From the NCBI RefSeq assembly GCF_008935055.1, contig NZ_CP043028.1, positions 1,087,901-1,151,900 of the forward strand: DNA of 64,000 nt. The letters run 5' to 3'. The DNA comes from Pseudobutyrivibrio xylanivorans (GTDB lineage: Bacteria; Bacillota; Clostridia; Lachnospirales; Lachnospiraceae). The notes under the pieces were generated by a model that saw only the letters and a list, made by a program, of their open reading frames with translations, made no database searches and was not told the origin of the DNA. Shown one piece after another: positions 15,877 to 24,300 of this stretch (positions are counted from its first letter, which is position 1; each line of letters opens with the position of its first letter). The translations under genes were made by a program, and so were the position numbers.

Positions 15877-17036
15877 ACCTTGCATTGCCTATACCAAGAC
15901 CAGCTGAGGATGCAAGACCAGGAAGAAAGTTAGAGTTTATACGTGAACAAAGAGGAATTAGTAGAGAGAAACTTGCAAAAGAACTTGGACTGACGACCGG
16001 AGCTTTATTTAATTTAGAGAATGGGTTTAATCCTATACATTACAAATATGCTAAATCTATTGGTGATTATCTGGATATAGATTATAGGGAGCTGATGGAT
16101 GAATATACGACATTTTGTCAGCCAGGCTATGGAAGATGTATTCAAATAATCCGCCTACAAGGTGGTTACACACAAGAGGAATTTGCAAGATTGCTTGATA
16201 CAGACAGATGTACGGTTGCAGTCTGGGAGTGTGAGTTTGAGGAAAGGCATCCTGAACCTCAAAGATTTGAAAAGATAAAAGAGATTGCAGGAAATATAGG
16301 AATAAGTTTAAGCAAACTTGTTGAGAATCCTGATTGCTATAAGGATGAATATACTTTATTTGTTGAAGGAAATTATGGTAAGAAAATAAGACAAATAAGG
16401 CTAGCAGCAACAATGACATATCAGGAATTTGCAATATCTATCGGTTGTGATTCTGAAACATTAGAGCATTGGGAAATAGGATGGCAAAAACCATTAAGAA
16501 AGTATTTTGATGCCATAAAAGAAATTGCTATCAAGGTTGGAATAGAATTACAAAAATTAAACGACAACCCTGAGTATTTTGGAAGTCAATATCAAGATTT
16601 TATTGGTTATGAATGCGGTAAGAAAGTAAAAAGTATTCGTATGGCATATGGATACACTCAAGATCAGTTGGGGCAGTTGGTAGGATGCACAGGTGAAGCT
16701 ATAGGAAAGTGGGAACGGGAATTAAGTGCTCCCGACTTGAATTATTTTAAAAGTCTGGAAAAGATTGCGCATCAGGCAGGGATTACCATTGTACAGCTTA
16801 ATGAGAATCCAGAATTGTATATTGATGATTATAAGGACTTCTGCAAGCCGGGATATGGGAAAATTCTAAAGCATTTAAGGAAACAATTAGGGTTAAGACA
16901 GGTAGATTTTGCAGAAGCGCTTGGTGTTTCTTCGGCTTCATACCGCAATTGGGAAACTGAACGTTTTATTCCAATGCGAGAGAATTATAATGAAATAAAG
17001 AAATTTGCAATAAAGAAGGGAGTTGATATCTCATGA
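15867..17036 (+). CDS. Protein with five tandem XRE-type HTH domains
   Basis: About 389 residues composed almost entirely of five Cro/C1-like helix-turn-helix repeats of 75-80 residues. Each starts near G-[RK]-x-I/L-x-x-[IL]-R and contains an HTH such as ISREKLAKELGLTTGALFNLE, YTQEEFARLLDTDRCTVAVWE, YTQDQLGQLVGCTGEAIGKWE and LRQVDFAEALGVSSASYRNWE. Linkers repeat the pattern F-x-x-P-G-Y-G. Tandem arrays this long are unusual and suggest binding to an extended operator. The GTG start at 15867 has no clear ribosome site and overlaps the broken macro gene, so the true start is uncertain. Its stop overlaps the next ATG by 4 nt, coupling it to the Zn-macro and sirtuin genes. Confidence 0.8.
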   Translation: MLVNLALPIPRPAEDARPGRKLEFIREQRGISREKLAKELGLTTGALFNLENGFNPIHYKYAKSIGDYLDIDYRELMDEYTTFCQPGYGRCIQIIRLQGGYTQEEFARLLDTDRCTVAVWECEFEERHPEPQRFEKIKEIAGNIGISLSKLVENPDCYKDEYTLFVEGNYGKKIRQIRLAATMTYQEFAISIGCDSETLEHWEIGWQKPLRKYFDAIKEIAIKVGIELQKLNDNPEYFGSQYQDFIGYECGKKVKSIRMAYGYTQDQLGQLVGCTGEAIGKWERELSAPDLNYFKSLEKIAHQAGITIVQLNENPELYIDDYKDFCKPGYGKILKHLRKQLGLRQVDFAEALGVSSASYRNWETERFIPMRENYNEIKKFAIKKGVDIS

Positions 17037-17815
17037 ACCATACTGAACAGAGAATTTGGTTAATTAAAGAATTACAAAGAGATGAATCCCAGCTAAGTGA
17101 TTATCCTATCCCAAATGATGAGCAAGGGCAGAAGGATTTACTTCGTGGTCTTATGAATATATGGGTACCTAAAGATCTAAGTGATGAATTTCTTAAGATA
17201 CAGGATGAATATCTAACAGAAGAAAATAGACGTGCTGGCATTACAGATATAAATGATTTAGAACCCATAAAAAGTGATAATCGTATATATTTATGGCAAG
17301 GAGACATGACAACACTTCGGGTGGATGCATTGACGAATCCTGCTAATTCAGAGCTTTTGGGCTGCTGGAGAATCCTGCATAATTGTGCGGATAACATTGT
17401 ACACTCGAAATCCGGACTCATGCTAAGAAAAACATGTAACTGCATCATGGAAAAGCAGGGACATCCAGAGCCAACAGGGCAGGCTAAGATTACTCCGGCG
17501 TACAATTTACCTTGTGATTATGTTATTCATACCGTTGGCCCTATAGTTCAAGGACCTCTGACTAAAAAACATGAGGGACTATTGGCATCCTGCTATAAAT
17601 CATGCCTTGATATAGCAGAAGAAAATGGCGTAAAGAGCATTGCTTTATGCTGCATTTCTACCGGTGTTTTCATGTTTCCTAATCAGAGAGCTGCTGAGAT
17701 TGCTGTAGAGACAGTTAAAAACTGGCTTGATGAGACAGGCAGTGAGATGAAGATTGTTTTCAATGTATTTAAGGATCTTGATTTTGAAATATATGAAAAA
17801 CTGTTAAATGGTTAA
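17033..17815 (+). CDS. Zn-macrodomain protein-ADP-ribose hydrolase
   Basis: A 260-residue protein with an N-terminal helical region (residues 1-80) and a macrodomain (about 85-260). The ADP-ribose loop is TNPANSELLGC (residues 101-111) and the zinc site is Cys111-His116-Cys118; the second loop is CCISTGVFMFP. Members remove ADP-ribose from proteins modified by SirTM sirtuins. The intact copy is diverged: VNAANS of the canonical motif is TNPANS, and the loop after Cys111 is WRILHNCADN. The ATGA overlap with the five-HTH gene and the sirtuin gene 20 nt downstream indicate a write-erase ADP-ribosylation operon. The usual GcvH-L and LplA2 partners are not in the window. Confidence 0.88.
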   Translation: MNHTEQRIWLIKELQRDESQLSDYPIPNDEQGQKDLLRGLMNIWVPKDLSDEFLKIQDEYLTEENRRAGITDINDLEPIKSDNRIYLWQGDMTTLRVDALTNPANSELLGCWRILHNCADNIVHSKSGLMLRKTCNCIMEKQGHPEPTGQAKITPAYNLPCDYVIHTVGPIVQGPLTKKHEGLLASCYKSCLDIAEENGVKSIALCCISTGVFMFPNQRAAEIAVETVKNWLDETGSEMKIVFNVFKDLDFEIYEKLLNG

Positions 17816-17835
17816 ACTGTAAGGAGTGTTTTACA

Positions 17836-18852
17836 ATGATAAAGGCTAAGATCAGATTGTTTCAGCCAAATGGATATCAGGAAACAATAGAAAAAAGTCT
17901 AAGTGCCATACATAGCTTTAACAGCGGTATGAATCTTGGAAAAGATGATGATATAGAGCAGCTTGACAGATTAAAAGAAGAAATAAAGACAGCTGATGCT
18001 ATTGTTATTGGAGCCGGGGCAGGACTTTCTACTTCCGCAGGGTTTACGTACAGTGGAGACCGGTTTAAAAAGTGGTTTTCTGATTTTGAAGAAAAATATG
18101 GTTTTCAGGACATGTATTCAGGCGGGTTTTACCCATACAAAACCAAGGAAGAGTTCTGGGCATATTGGTCAAGGTATATCTACATCAACAGATACCTTGA
18201 TGCACCTAAAGATACTTATACAAAACTTTATAACCTTGTTAAGAATAAAGATTACTTTGTGATTACAACAAACGTGGATCATTGCTTTCAGAAAGCAGGC
18301 TTTGATAAGAAAAGATTATTTTACACTCAGGGAGATTATGGTCTGTTTCAAAGTTTGAATCCGGCAATTAGGGAAAACTTTGATAATGAAGACTGGGTGA
18401 TGAATGCCATGAAATCTCAGGGATATGTTAAGGATGGGAATGGAATTTTTGCAATACCATCTGGCGGCGTGGTCAGAATGGAAATTGACAGCAGTTTGAT
18501 TCCAAAGTGTCCGATTGATGGAAGTGATGTCACCATGAATCTTAGAAGTGATGATACATTCCTTGAAGATGGAGGCTGGCATAGAGCATCAGCGGCTTAT
18601 TCTGATTTCCTTAGAAGACATGAAAATCTGCATGTGCTTTTCCTGGAACTTGGGGTAGGCAGCAATACACCAGTAATAATTAAGTATCCATTCTGGCAAA
18701 TGACAATGGAAAATGAAAAAGCTACATATGCATGCTTGAATTACAAAGAGGCATACTGTCCCAAAGAGCTAGAAGATAGGAGCGTATGCATTAACAGTGA
18801 TATAGATGAGCTTTTGGATAATCACAGGTGGCGTGATTATCGGAAGTTATGA
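17836..18852 (+). CDS. SirTM-like Sir2 family NAD-dependent ADP-ribosyltransferase
   Basis: A 338-residue Sir2 family protein. The NAD-binding motif GAGAGLSTSAGF is at residues 59-70 and the catalytic region is TTNVDHCFQKAGF, with VDH in place of the VDG-H pattern of deacetylases. This, together with the adjacent macrodomain gene, fits the SirTM (class M) group that mono-ADP-ribosylates proteins. The zinc ribbon is altered: the expected C-x-x-C near residue 216 reads CPIDG, so one Cys is replaced. A 45-residue N-terminal extension precedes the fold. AAGGAG lies before the ATG. The target protein is unknown. Confidence 0.85.
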   Translation: MIKAKIRLFQPNGYQETIEKSLSAIHSFNSGMNLGKDDDIEQLDRLKEEIKTADAIVIGAGAGLSTSAGFTYSGDRFKKWFSDFEEKYGFQDMYSGGFYPYKTKEEFWAYWSRYIYINRYLDAPKDTYTKLYNLVKNKDYFVITTNVDHCFQKAGFDKKRLFYTQGDYGLFQSLNPAIRENFDNEDWVMNAMKSQGYVKDGNGIFAIPSGGVVRMEIDSSLIPKCPIDGSDVTMNLRSDDTFLEDGGWHRASAAYSDFLRRHENLHVLFLELGVGSNTPVIIKYPFWQMTMENEKATYACLNYKEAYCPKELEDRSVCINSDIDELLDNHRWRDYRKL

Positions 18853-18861
18853 TATGTGTGC

Positions 18862-18912
18862 TTGACAAAAATACTCCTATATCGTAGTATAAAACTACGA
18901 TATAGGAGTATT
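18862..18912 (+). promoter_or_regulatory. Promoter with perfect 18-bp inverted repeat covering -10 and ribosome site
   Basis: TTGACA at 18862-18867 and TAGTAT at 18885-18890 have 17-bp spacing. Perfect 18-bp inverted repeat arms run 18870-18887 and 18895-18912 around a 7-nt loop. The left arm overlaps the spacer and -10 box; the right arm contains AGGAG, the ribosome site of the MarR gene. It can act as MarR operator in DNA and as a sequestering hairpin in RNA. Confidence 0.8.
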
Positions 18913-18917
18913 TAATT

Positions 18918-19355
18918 ATGAAGACAAATGGTGGATTTCTTGTTACAAAAATAAAACAGCTGGGTGATCGTATATTTGAAAGGATACTGGCAGAAAAAAA
19001 CATTGATGCATTTAACGGAGCTCAGGGAAGGATTCTTTATGTCTTATGGCAGGAAGATGGTGTTCCTATTAAAATTATTTCCGAGAAAAGCGGACTTGCA
19101 ATTACTTCACTTACAACCATGCTTGAGCGGATGGAAAAAAACGGACTGATAAGCCGCAAAACTGATGAAGCTGATAAGCGAAAAACTCTTTTGTTCCTCA
19201 CAGATAAAGCCAAAGAACTTAAAGAAGCTTATGACTCCGTATCCAATGAGATGGGGAATATTTATTATCGTGATTTTACGGATAAAGAGATTCTTCAGTT
19301 TGAAGAGTATCTTAACCGCATCAGGGTAAACCTTGAGGAATGGAGTGACAAATGA
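18918..19355 (+). CDS. MarR family regulator of radical SAM mobile pair
   Basis: A 145-residue MarR-type winged-helix protein with the DNA-binding core KIISEKSGLAITSLTTMLERMEKNGLISRKTDEADKRKTLLFLTDKAKEL. Its ATG lies 10 nt after AGGAG, which is inside a perfect inverted repeat. The stop overlaps the start of the next gene by ATGA, so regulator and enzymes are coupled. A MarR gene ahead of the two radical SAM genes is the known composition of this mobile cassette. It most likely represses its own operon; the signal is unknown. Confidence 0.85.
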   Translation: MKTNGGFLVTKIKQLGDRIFERILAEKNIDAFNGAQGRILYVLWQEDGVPIKIISEKSGLAITSLTTMLERMEKNGLISRKTDEADKRKTLLFLTDKAKELKEAYDSVSNEMGNIYYRDFTDKEILQFEEYLNRIRVNLEEWSDK

Positions 19356-20050
19356 GTATTTGTATTAAAGATCAGATTCAGAACATGAATCTTGTTATAG
19401 GGTGCACTGTTGGATGTCCGTACTGCTATGCCAGAAACAATACGAGGCGTTATCACATCATAGATGATTTTGAAAAGCCACAGTTTTTTCAAGGCAAGCT
19501 TCGTATGATGGAAAAGAAAAAGCCGCAGAATTTTCTGCTGACCGGTATGAGCGATCTCTCGGGCTGGCATGAGGAATGGAGAGAGGAAGTCTTTAAAAAG
19601 ATAGCAGAGAATCCTCAGCACCAGTTTCTTTTTCTTACCAAACGACCGGATCTTCTGTCTTTTGAAACAGATCTTGATAATGCATGGTTTGGCGTTACAG
19701 TTACGAGAAAATCTGAGTTATGGCGTATTGATGCACTGCGGAGCAATGTAAGGGCAAAGCATTATCATGTGACCTTTGAGCCTTTGTTCGATGATCCGGG
19801 TAAGGTTGATCTTACAGGCATTGACTGGATTGTGGTGGGAACTATGACAGGTGCAAAGAGCAGGACTGTTAAAACAGATCCCGGGTGGGTTTATTCATTG
19901 ACAGAACAGGCTCATGAACTGAAAATTCCTGTATTCTGGAAAGAAGATCTTGTTCCGATTATGGGAGAAGAAATGATACAGGAAATGCCGGATGCTTTTA
20001 ACAAAGTGCTGGAGGAACAGAGAATATGGAACAACCAGAAATCAAAGTAA
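19352..20050 (+). CDS. Radical SAM mobile pair protein A (DUF5131-like)
   Basis: A 232-residue small radical SAM protein. The cluster-binding motif is GCTVGCPYCYARN (C-x3-C-x2-C) near residue 15. Other blocks are LLTGMSDLSGWHEEW, FLFLTKRPD and WFGVTVTRKSE, which match the phage Gp37/Gp68 (DUF5131) type fold and the family named radical SAM mobile pair protein A. It should bind a [4Fe-4S] cluster and cleave S-adenosylmethionine; the substrate is unknown. It overlaps the MarR gene by 4 nt and the next radical SAM gene by 25 nt, so the three are one translational unit. Confidence 0.85.
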   Translation: MSICIKDQIQNMNLVIGCTVGCPYCYARNNTRRYHIIDDFEKPQFFQGKLRMMEKKKPQNFLLTGMSDLSGWHEEWREEVFKKIAENPQHQFLFLTKRPDLLSFETDLDNAWFGVTVTRKSELWRIDALRSNVRAKHYHVTFEPLFDDPGKVDLTGIDWIVVGTMTGAKSRTVKTDPGWVYSLTEQAHELKIPVFWKEDLVPIMGEEMIQEMPDAFNKVLEEQRIWNNQKSK

Positions 20051-20949
20051 ATCATATAGAAACAAAAAGTGTAATGACAAAATCGAATACTCCTATTGGA
20101 GGATATTCGGTGAATCCCTATGTGGGGTGTCCCCATGCCTGTAAATACTGCTACGCATCTTTTATGAAACGCTTTACAGGGCATACGGAGGAATGGGGAA
20201 CTTTCATGGATGTGAAAGACTGGCCTGAAATAAAGAATCCAAAGAAGTATGCCGGTCAGAAGGTAATCATTGGAACAGTTACGGATGGTTATAATCCGCT
20301 AGAGGAAACATATAAAAATACAAGAAGACTTTTGGAAGAACTAAAGGACAGTGGTGCGGACATACTTATCTGTACAAAGTCAGACCTTGTACTAAGAGAT
20401 CTGGATCTGCTAAAAGAGATCAATAAAAATAGCAGACTTACAGTATCATGGTCAATCAATACTCTCGATGAAGAGTTTAAAGATGATATGGATGCGGCAG
20501 TAAGCATAGAAAGAAGGCTTGCTGCAATGAAAGAGGTATATGCGGCAGGCATTCGTACAATTTGCTTCATTTCACCCGTGTTCCCGGGGATTACAGATAT
20601 AGAGGCAATCATAGACAGGACAAAAGATCAGTGTGACCTTGTATGGCTTGAGAATCTGAATCTTCGCGGAGGTTTTAAGGCAGATATCATGAAATACATT
20701 TCTGATAAACATCCGGATCTGGTGCCACTGTATGACGAAATCTATAATAAAAAGAACCGCAGCTATTTTGAAGCGCTGGAAAAGAAAGCAGAAGAGCTGG
20801 CTAAAAAGTATGATTGCAGGTTTGTTGATAATGAAACTCCGTATGAGAGAGTAGAGAAAGGACATCCAACAATCGTAGATTACTTTTACCACGAAGAAGT
20901 AAGAGGAACTGCCAATAGTGGAAAGAGAAATGTAATACATAATCCTTGA
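20026..20949 (+). CDS. Radical SAM mobile pair protein B (SPL-like)
   Basis: A 307-residue radical SAM protein with cluster motif GCPHACKYCYASF (C-x3-C-x2-C) near residue 35 and SPL-like blocks such as VIIGTVTDGYNPLEETYKNTRRLLEEL and DILICTKSDLVLRDLDLL. It corresponds to the partner always found with protein A in mobile cassettes of Clostridia. Its ATG lies inside the preceding gene. Family resemblance to spore photoproduct lyase and to the SPL-type protein at 60 kb is in the partial TIM barrel only; DNA repair activity should not be assumed. No terminator is obvious after the stop. Confidence 0.85.
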   Translation: MEQPEIKVNHIETKSVMTKSNTPIGGYSVNPYVGCPHACKYCYASFMKRFTGHTEEWGTFMDVKDWPEIKNPKKYAGQKVIIGTVTDGYNPLEETYKNTRRLLEELKDSGADILICTKSDLVLRDLDLLKEINKNSRLTVSWSINTLDEEFKDDMDAAVSIERRLAAMKEVYAAGIRTICFISPVFPGITDIEAIIDRTKDQCDLVWLENLNLRGGFKADIMKYISDKHPDLVPLYDEIYNKKNRSYFEALEKKAEELAKKYDCRFVDNETPYERVEKGHPTIVDYFYHEEVRGTANSGKRNVIHNP

Positions 20950-21305
20950 TGGAAGAATAAACGGAAGTTAATCGCACAACTTCAAGTTTGTGCATATAGA
21001 AACACTTTTGTAAAAAGGGAGATACATTTTTATGATAGAGATCCCGTAAAAGAAGCTGATTGTCGATTATACAGTCCGTAAATATGGAACCATATACAAA
21101 GAAGTTTCTGGGATTATTCTAGGACTCAAAATCGCTTTTTGAAAGTTCTTTATCTTCATGCAAGTACATTATCTAACCTCAATTCATAATAATATTTAAA
21201 TGCTGTAAGTGGATAGTTTCTAATTTATGTAAAACAGGGCTTTTCTATCATTCCCGATGAGGAGTCTGGACCATGCTTGAGAAAGATTTTTTATGGAGAA
21301 TAGAA
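20950..21305. other. Interval without an intact gene
   Basis: No intact gene is visible in these 356 bases. A stretch at about 21030-21141 reads without stops as a short C-terminal-like peptide (KKLIVDYTVRKYGTIYKE followed by a hydrophobic end and TGA) that has no start codon, suggesting the tail of a lost gene. The interval joins the mobile radical SAM cassette to a decayed methyltransferase gene and looks like a zone of deletion. Confidence 0.4.
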
Positions 21306-21574
21306 ATGGAATACAGAAAAGTATTTGATACAATACCTGAACAATTTGATAAGTACCGCCCAAGATATAGCAAGGAACTATTTGATTATTTGATAAGCTC
21401 CGCAAATATTGGAACTGGCAAGTCAGTTCTTGAGCTGGGTCCCGGAACTGGGCAGGCTACCGAACCTATTTTGAACACTGAAGTGCCGTTCTTGAAGCAG
21501 GAGACAAGATAATTTTTAACGACACCTATGTCCTATATATGACCAAAAAACCGGATTCACCAGAACGTCTCTAA
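21306..21574 (+). pseudogene. Decayed class I SAM methyltransferase gene
   Basis: The first 57 codons from ATG 21306 (GGAG 7 nt upstream) encode MEYRKVFDTIPEQFDKYRPRY and the SAM-binding motif SVLELGPGTGQATEPIL. The frame then breaks; a second frame carries EAGDKIIFNDTYVLYMTKKP up to TAA at 21572-21574, matching the C-terminal end of the same family. The middle of the gene, roughly 130-150 codons, is deleted. It is a remnant of a small-molecule methyltransferase gene. Confidence 0.75.
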
Positions 21575-21656
21575 ATAATGTAAGAAAGATAAGAAATTCA
21601 ATGTTTTTTCTACGTACATATCTAAGCAGCTATAAATCGAAATAGTAATATCTTCA

Positions 21657-21698
21657 ATAGACTATTGGCAAAAAAGCAAAAAATTGCCAATAGTCTAT
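21657..21698 (+). terminator. Inverted repeat, terminator-like
   Basis: Perfect 14-bp arms ATAGACTATTGGCA and TGCCAATAGTCTAT around a 14-nt A-rich loop, followed by a weak T-rich tail. It separates the decayed methyltransferase gene from the second MFS module and could be a terminator or an operator. Confidence 0.55.
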
Positions 21699-21841
21699 AT
21701 TTATTATGTACCCAAACAATTGGCTAATGTTTCCAAATAAGAAAATATATTTATTCGAAACTAGAAAAATAGTATATTATATAATAGTAGAGGGGTTTCT
21801 ATAATGCTATTATCAGGAGAAAGTAATTGGAGGAATGCATT

Positions 21842-23176
21842 ATGGAAACACAGGGAAAAATAAGTTACTTAACAGTTTTAAAGCAAACAAATATAAGACG
21901 ATTGCTAATTTCATCTGTAATCAATCGATTTGGTGATTGTGTAGATGCTATTGCTTTTACATGGCTAGTGTATCAGATTACGGGAAGCGCTACTTGGACT
22001 TCCGTAATATTTGCAATGAATCAATTGCCTGGAGTGGTGCTTTTGCCCTTTGCTGGAGCATGGGTAGAAAGTAGAAACAAGAAAAAGATTATCGTATATA
22101 CGGATTTTATTAGGGGCCTTATAATAGCAGGATTTGTCTGTTTGTTTTTTCTTGGCAAAGCTAATCCGTATTTGATGATTTTATTTACTGTGCTAATTAC
22201 CACAGTTGAGTCTATAAATCAACCAGCAGAATCAGCCTTCGTACGAGAGCTTGTATGTCCAGAATATTATCCTACTGTGCAGAGTTTAAGAATGGTGGCG
22301 GGCCAAATGGCTACAATCATGTCAACAGCGAGTGCAGGCGTTATAATTGCAAAGCTTGGCGTAAATGTTGCAATGCTAATAGATGTTGCCACATTTTACA
22401 TCTGTGGATTTATCATCCTTTTCATCAAATATCAGCAGAGAGAATTTGATGATGAAAGTATCAATGAGCAAAGCTATATGACTAAGCTGGCGGAAGGGCT
22501 TAAGTACATTAAGAGAAAAAAGATGGTTATCTATTTGTGTGTTGTTGCAGTGGCATATAATTTTTTCTTGTCGCCATATAATTGTTTGCTTACACCACAC
22601 ATAATTGATTTCTATAAAAGAGATGCGGATTTTCAAAGCTTTTGTTTGAGTTGGAATTGGACTGCGGCGATAGTTGGTTCGTTAATTGTTGCAAAGGTAG
22701 CAAAGAAATATCGTTTTAAAATAGTGAATGCCATAAGCGGGGTGTTTATTGGAGTTGCGCTAGTTTTATTTGCCATTGGAGGAAGTGTAGGGGTAGGAAG
22801 ATTATCACCATTTATTTTTGCATTGGTATCCATGGTTTTGATTGGAACCTTTGGTTCAATTACATCAGGAGTGCTTAATATAGAATTTGCGACTAATGTT
22901 GAGCAGGATTATGTGGCCAGGGTCTCATCAGTATTTAATGCATTTGCATGCGCATCAATGCCAATAGGCTCAGGGATAGTCAGCCTTTTTACAATAAAAT
23001 TCAATTCTTTACAAATTATAGAGTTTTCAGGAATTGCTTGTGGAATGTTTTTTGTAGGCTTGCTGGTTTTGGCGTACATAGAGAAAAATAAGGAGAAGAA
23101 TTATGCAACATCGATTACCAGAGAATATCAAATCATGCAGAAAGAAAATGCGGTTAACTCAGGAGCAGTTGGCTGA
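21842..23176 (+). CDS. MFS transporter (second MFS/XRE-TPR module)
   Basis: A permease of about 444 residues with twelve predicted helices, paralogous to the MFS protein at 4.4 kb. Shared opening: VINRFGDCVDAIAFTWLVYQIT and TTVESINQPAESAFVRE against INRFGDSVDAITFTWLVYQIT and TTVESFNLPATSAFTMQ. I chose the ATG at 21842 because TTGGAGG lies 8 nt upstream; a TTG at 21827 overlaps that ribosome site. Its 3' end overlaps the start of the XRE-TPR gene by 74 nt. An AT-rich region with TATATTATATAATAG elements precedes it and probably holds the promoter. Substrate unknown. Confidence 0.85.
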   Translation: METQGKISYLTVLKQTNIRRLLISSVINRFGDCVDAIAFTWLVYQITGSATWTSVIFAMNQLPGVVLLPFAGAWVESRNKKKIIVYTDFIRGLIIAGFVCLFFLGKANPYLMILFTVLITTVESINQPAESAFVRELVCPEYYPTVQSLRMVAGQMATIMSTASAGVIIAKLGVNVAMLIDVATFYICGFIILFIKYQQREFDDESINEQSYMTKLAEGLKYIKRKKMVIYLCVVAVAYNFFLSPYNCLLTPHIIDFYKRDADFQSFCLSWNWTAAIVGSLIVAKVAKKYRFKIVNAISGVFIGVALVLFAIGGSVGVGRLSPFIFALVSMVLIGTFGSITSGVLNIEFATNVEQDYVARVSSVFNAFACASMPIGSGIVSLFTIKFNSLQIIEFSGIACGMFFVGLLVLAYIEKNKEKNYATSITREYQIMQKENAVNSGAVG

Positions 23177-24209
23177 GACAATGGGAGTTACAGTTGGCAC
23201 AGTTTCAAAATGGGAAAATGGAAACTGTATTCCAGATATAAATATGATTATGGATTTGGCTGACTTTTTTAATCTTTCTATGGATACTTTGGTAGGGTAT
23301 GACTTGTCCTCTAAAAAAGTAGATGATATTTTGACAAGCATTCAGGAAGAGCTAAGCAACCATAATAATGAGGTAGCCTTGGATATGGCGGAGAAGGCGG
23401 CAAGAAGATATCCCTTAAATGTGAAGCTTTTGCAGAAGTGCGCATTGATATACAAAATAATGTACATGGATGACAAGGATGATTTATATAGACTAAATGC
23501 GATTGAATATTTAGAGAAGGCCCTGGAGGTCGTAAAGAATTCGCCAGATAACAGAAGAGAGGAAAGTGAAATTATCCTGGAAATGGCAAACCTTCAGAAG
23601 GATGACGAGAAGGCCCTTAGTCTACTACAATCAATAAATGTAAAAGGTGTATTTAATGATTTGGTGGGTGATAGACTTTATAGTCTGGGGAGAAAAGATG
23701 AAGCACTGGACTATTATGATAAGGCAATTAATTTGGGCGTGTTTGATATTTATAGTGCAGTAGCCCAATTAAATTGGCATTTGGTAAAAATGAAAAAATA
23801 TGGCGATTCAATAGAATTACTATCATGGCTGGTTTCAATAATCAAGGGGATGATAAAAGGTAATAGTGTGTGTTATTTTCATCGCACACTGGCAATGATG
23901 CATTTGCAAACAGCTCTCGACTATTGTTTGCTAAAAGATAAAGAAAACATGATTTCTTCTTTGGAACAGGCAAAACAATACGCTAAGCTATTTGACTCAA
24001 ATCCTGTTTTTGAAATATATACAGGCACAAAGTTTGTATATGGCCCGATGAGTGATAAGCCTGTTGCATATGATGACATAGGTGGTGTTAGCATCTTGAA
24101 TGGTCTTCAAACAATAATTATGAACTATGTACAAAGCGATAATATGGATTTTGACAAATCGGAAAAAGAATCAATTAGTAAGATGTTAGATTATTTTAAA
24201 ATTCTATGA
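23103..24209 (+). CDS. XRE-family HTH regulator with TPR-like C-terminal domain (second copy)
   Basis: A 368-residue paralogue of the protein at 5.7 kb. The N-terminal HTH is LTQEQLAETMGVTVGTVSKWENGNCIPDINMIMDLADFF followed by LSMDTLVGYDLSSKKVDDI, nearly identical in pattern to GYSMSSKKVDDI of the first copy. The remaining 290 residues are helical with TPR-like repeats. The start lies 74 nt inside the MFS gene, with AGGAG about 6 nt upstream, so translation is coupled. The conserved pairing suggests that the HTH-TPR protein controls the exporter, perhaps after sensing its substrate or a peptide. Confidence 0.82.
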   Translation: MQHRLPENIKSCRKKMRLTQEQLAETMGVTVGTVSKWENGNCIPDINMIMDLADFFNLSMDTLVGYDLSSKKVDDILTSIQEELSNHNNEVALDMAEKAARRYPLNVKLLQKCALIYKIMYMDDKDDLYRLNAIEYLEKALEVVKNSPDNRREESEIILEMANLQKDDEKALSLLQSINVKGVFNDLVGDRLYSLGRKDEALDYYDKAINLGVFDIYSAVAQLNWHLVKMKKYGDSIELLSWLVSIIKGMIKGNSVCYFHRTLAMMHLQTALDYCLLKDKENMISSLEQAKQYAKLFDSNPVFEIYTGTKFVYGPMSDKPVAYDDIGGVSILNGLQTIIMNYVQSDNMDFDKSEKESISKMLDYFKIL

Positions 24210-24300
24210 ATTTAGGTTTATCTTTCCGTGAAATATAGTTTTTGCGGAATTTTATGATATAATCAAAATATATTAAGTTTTTGATATCTAAGGAGTCGTT

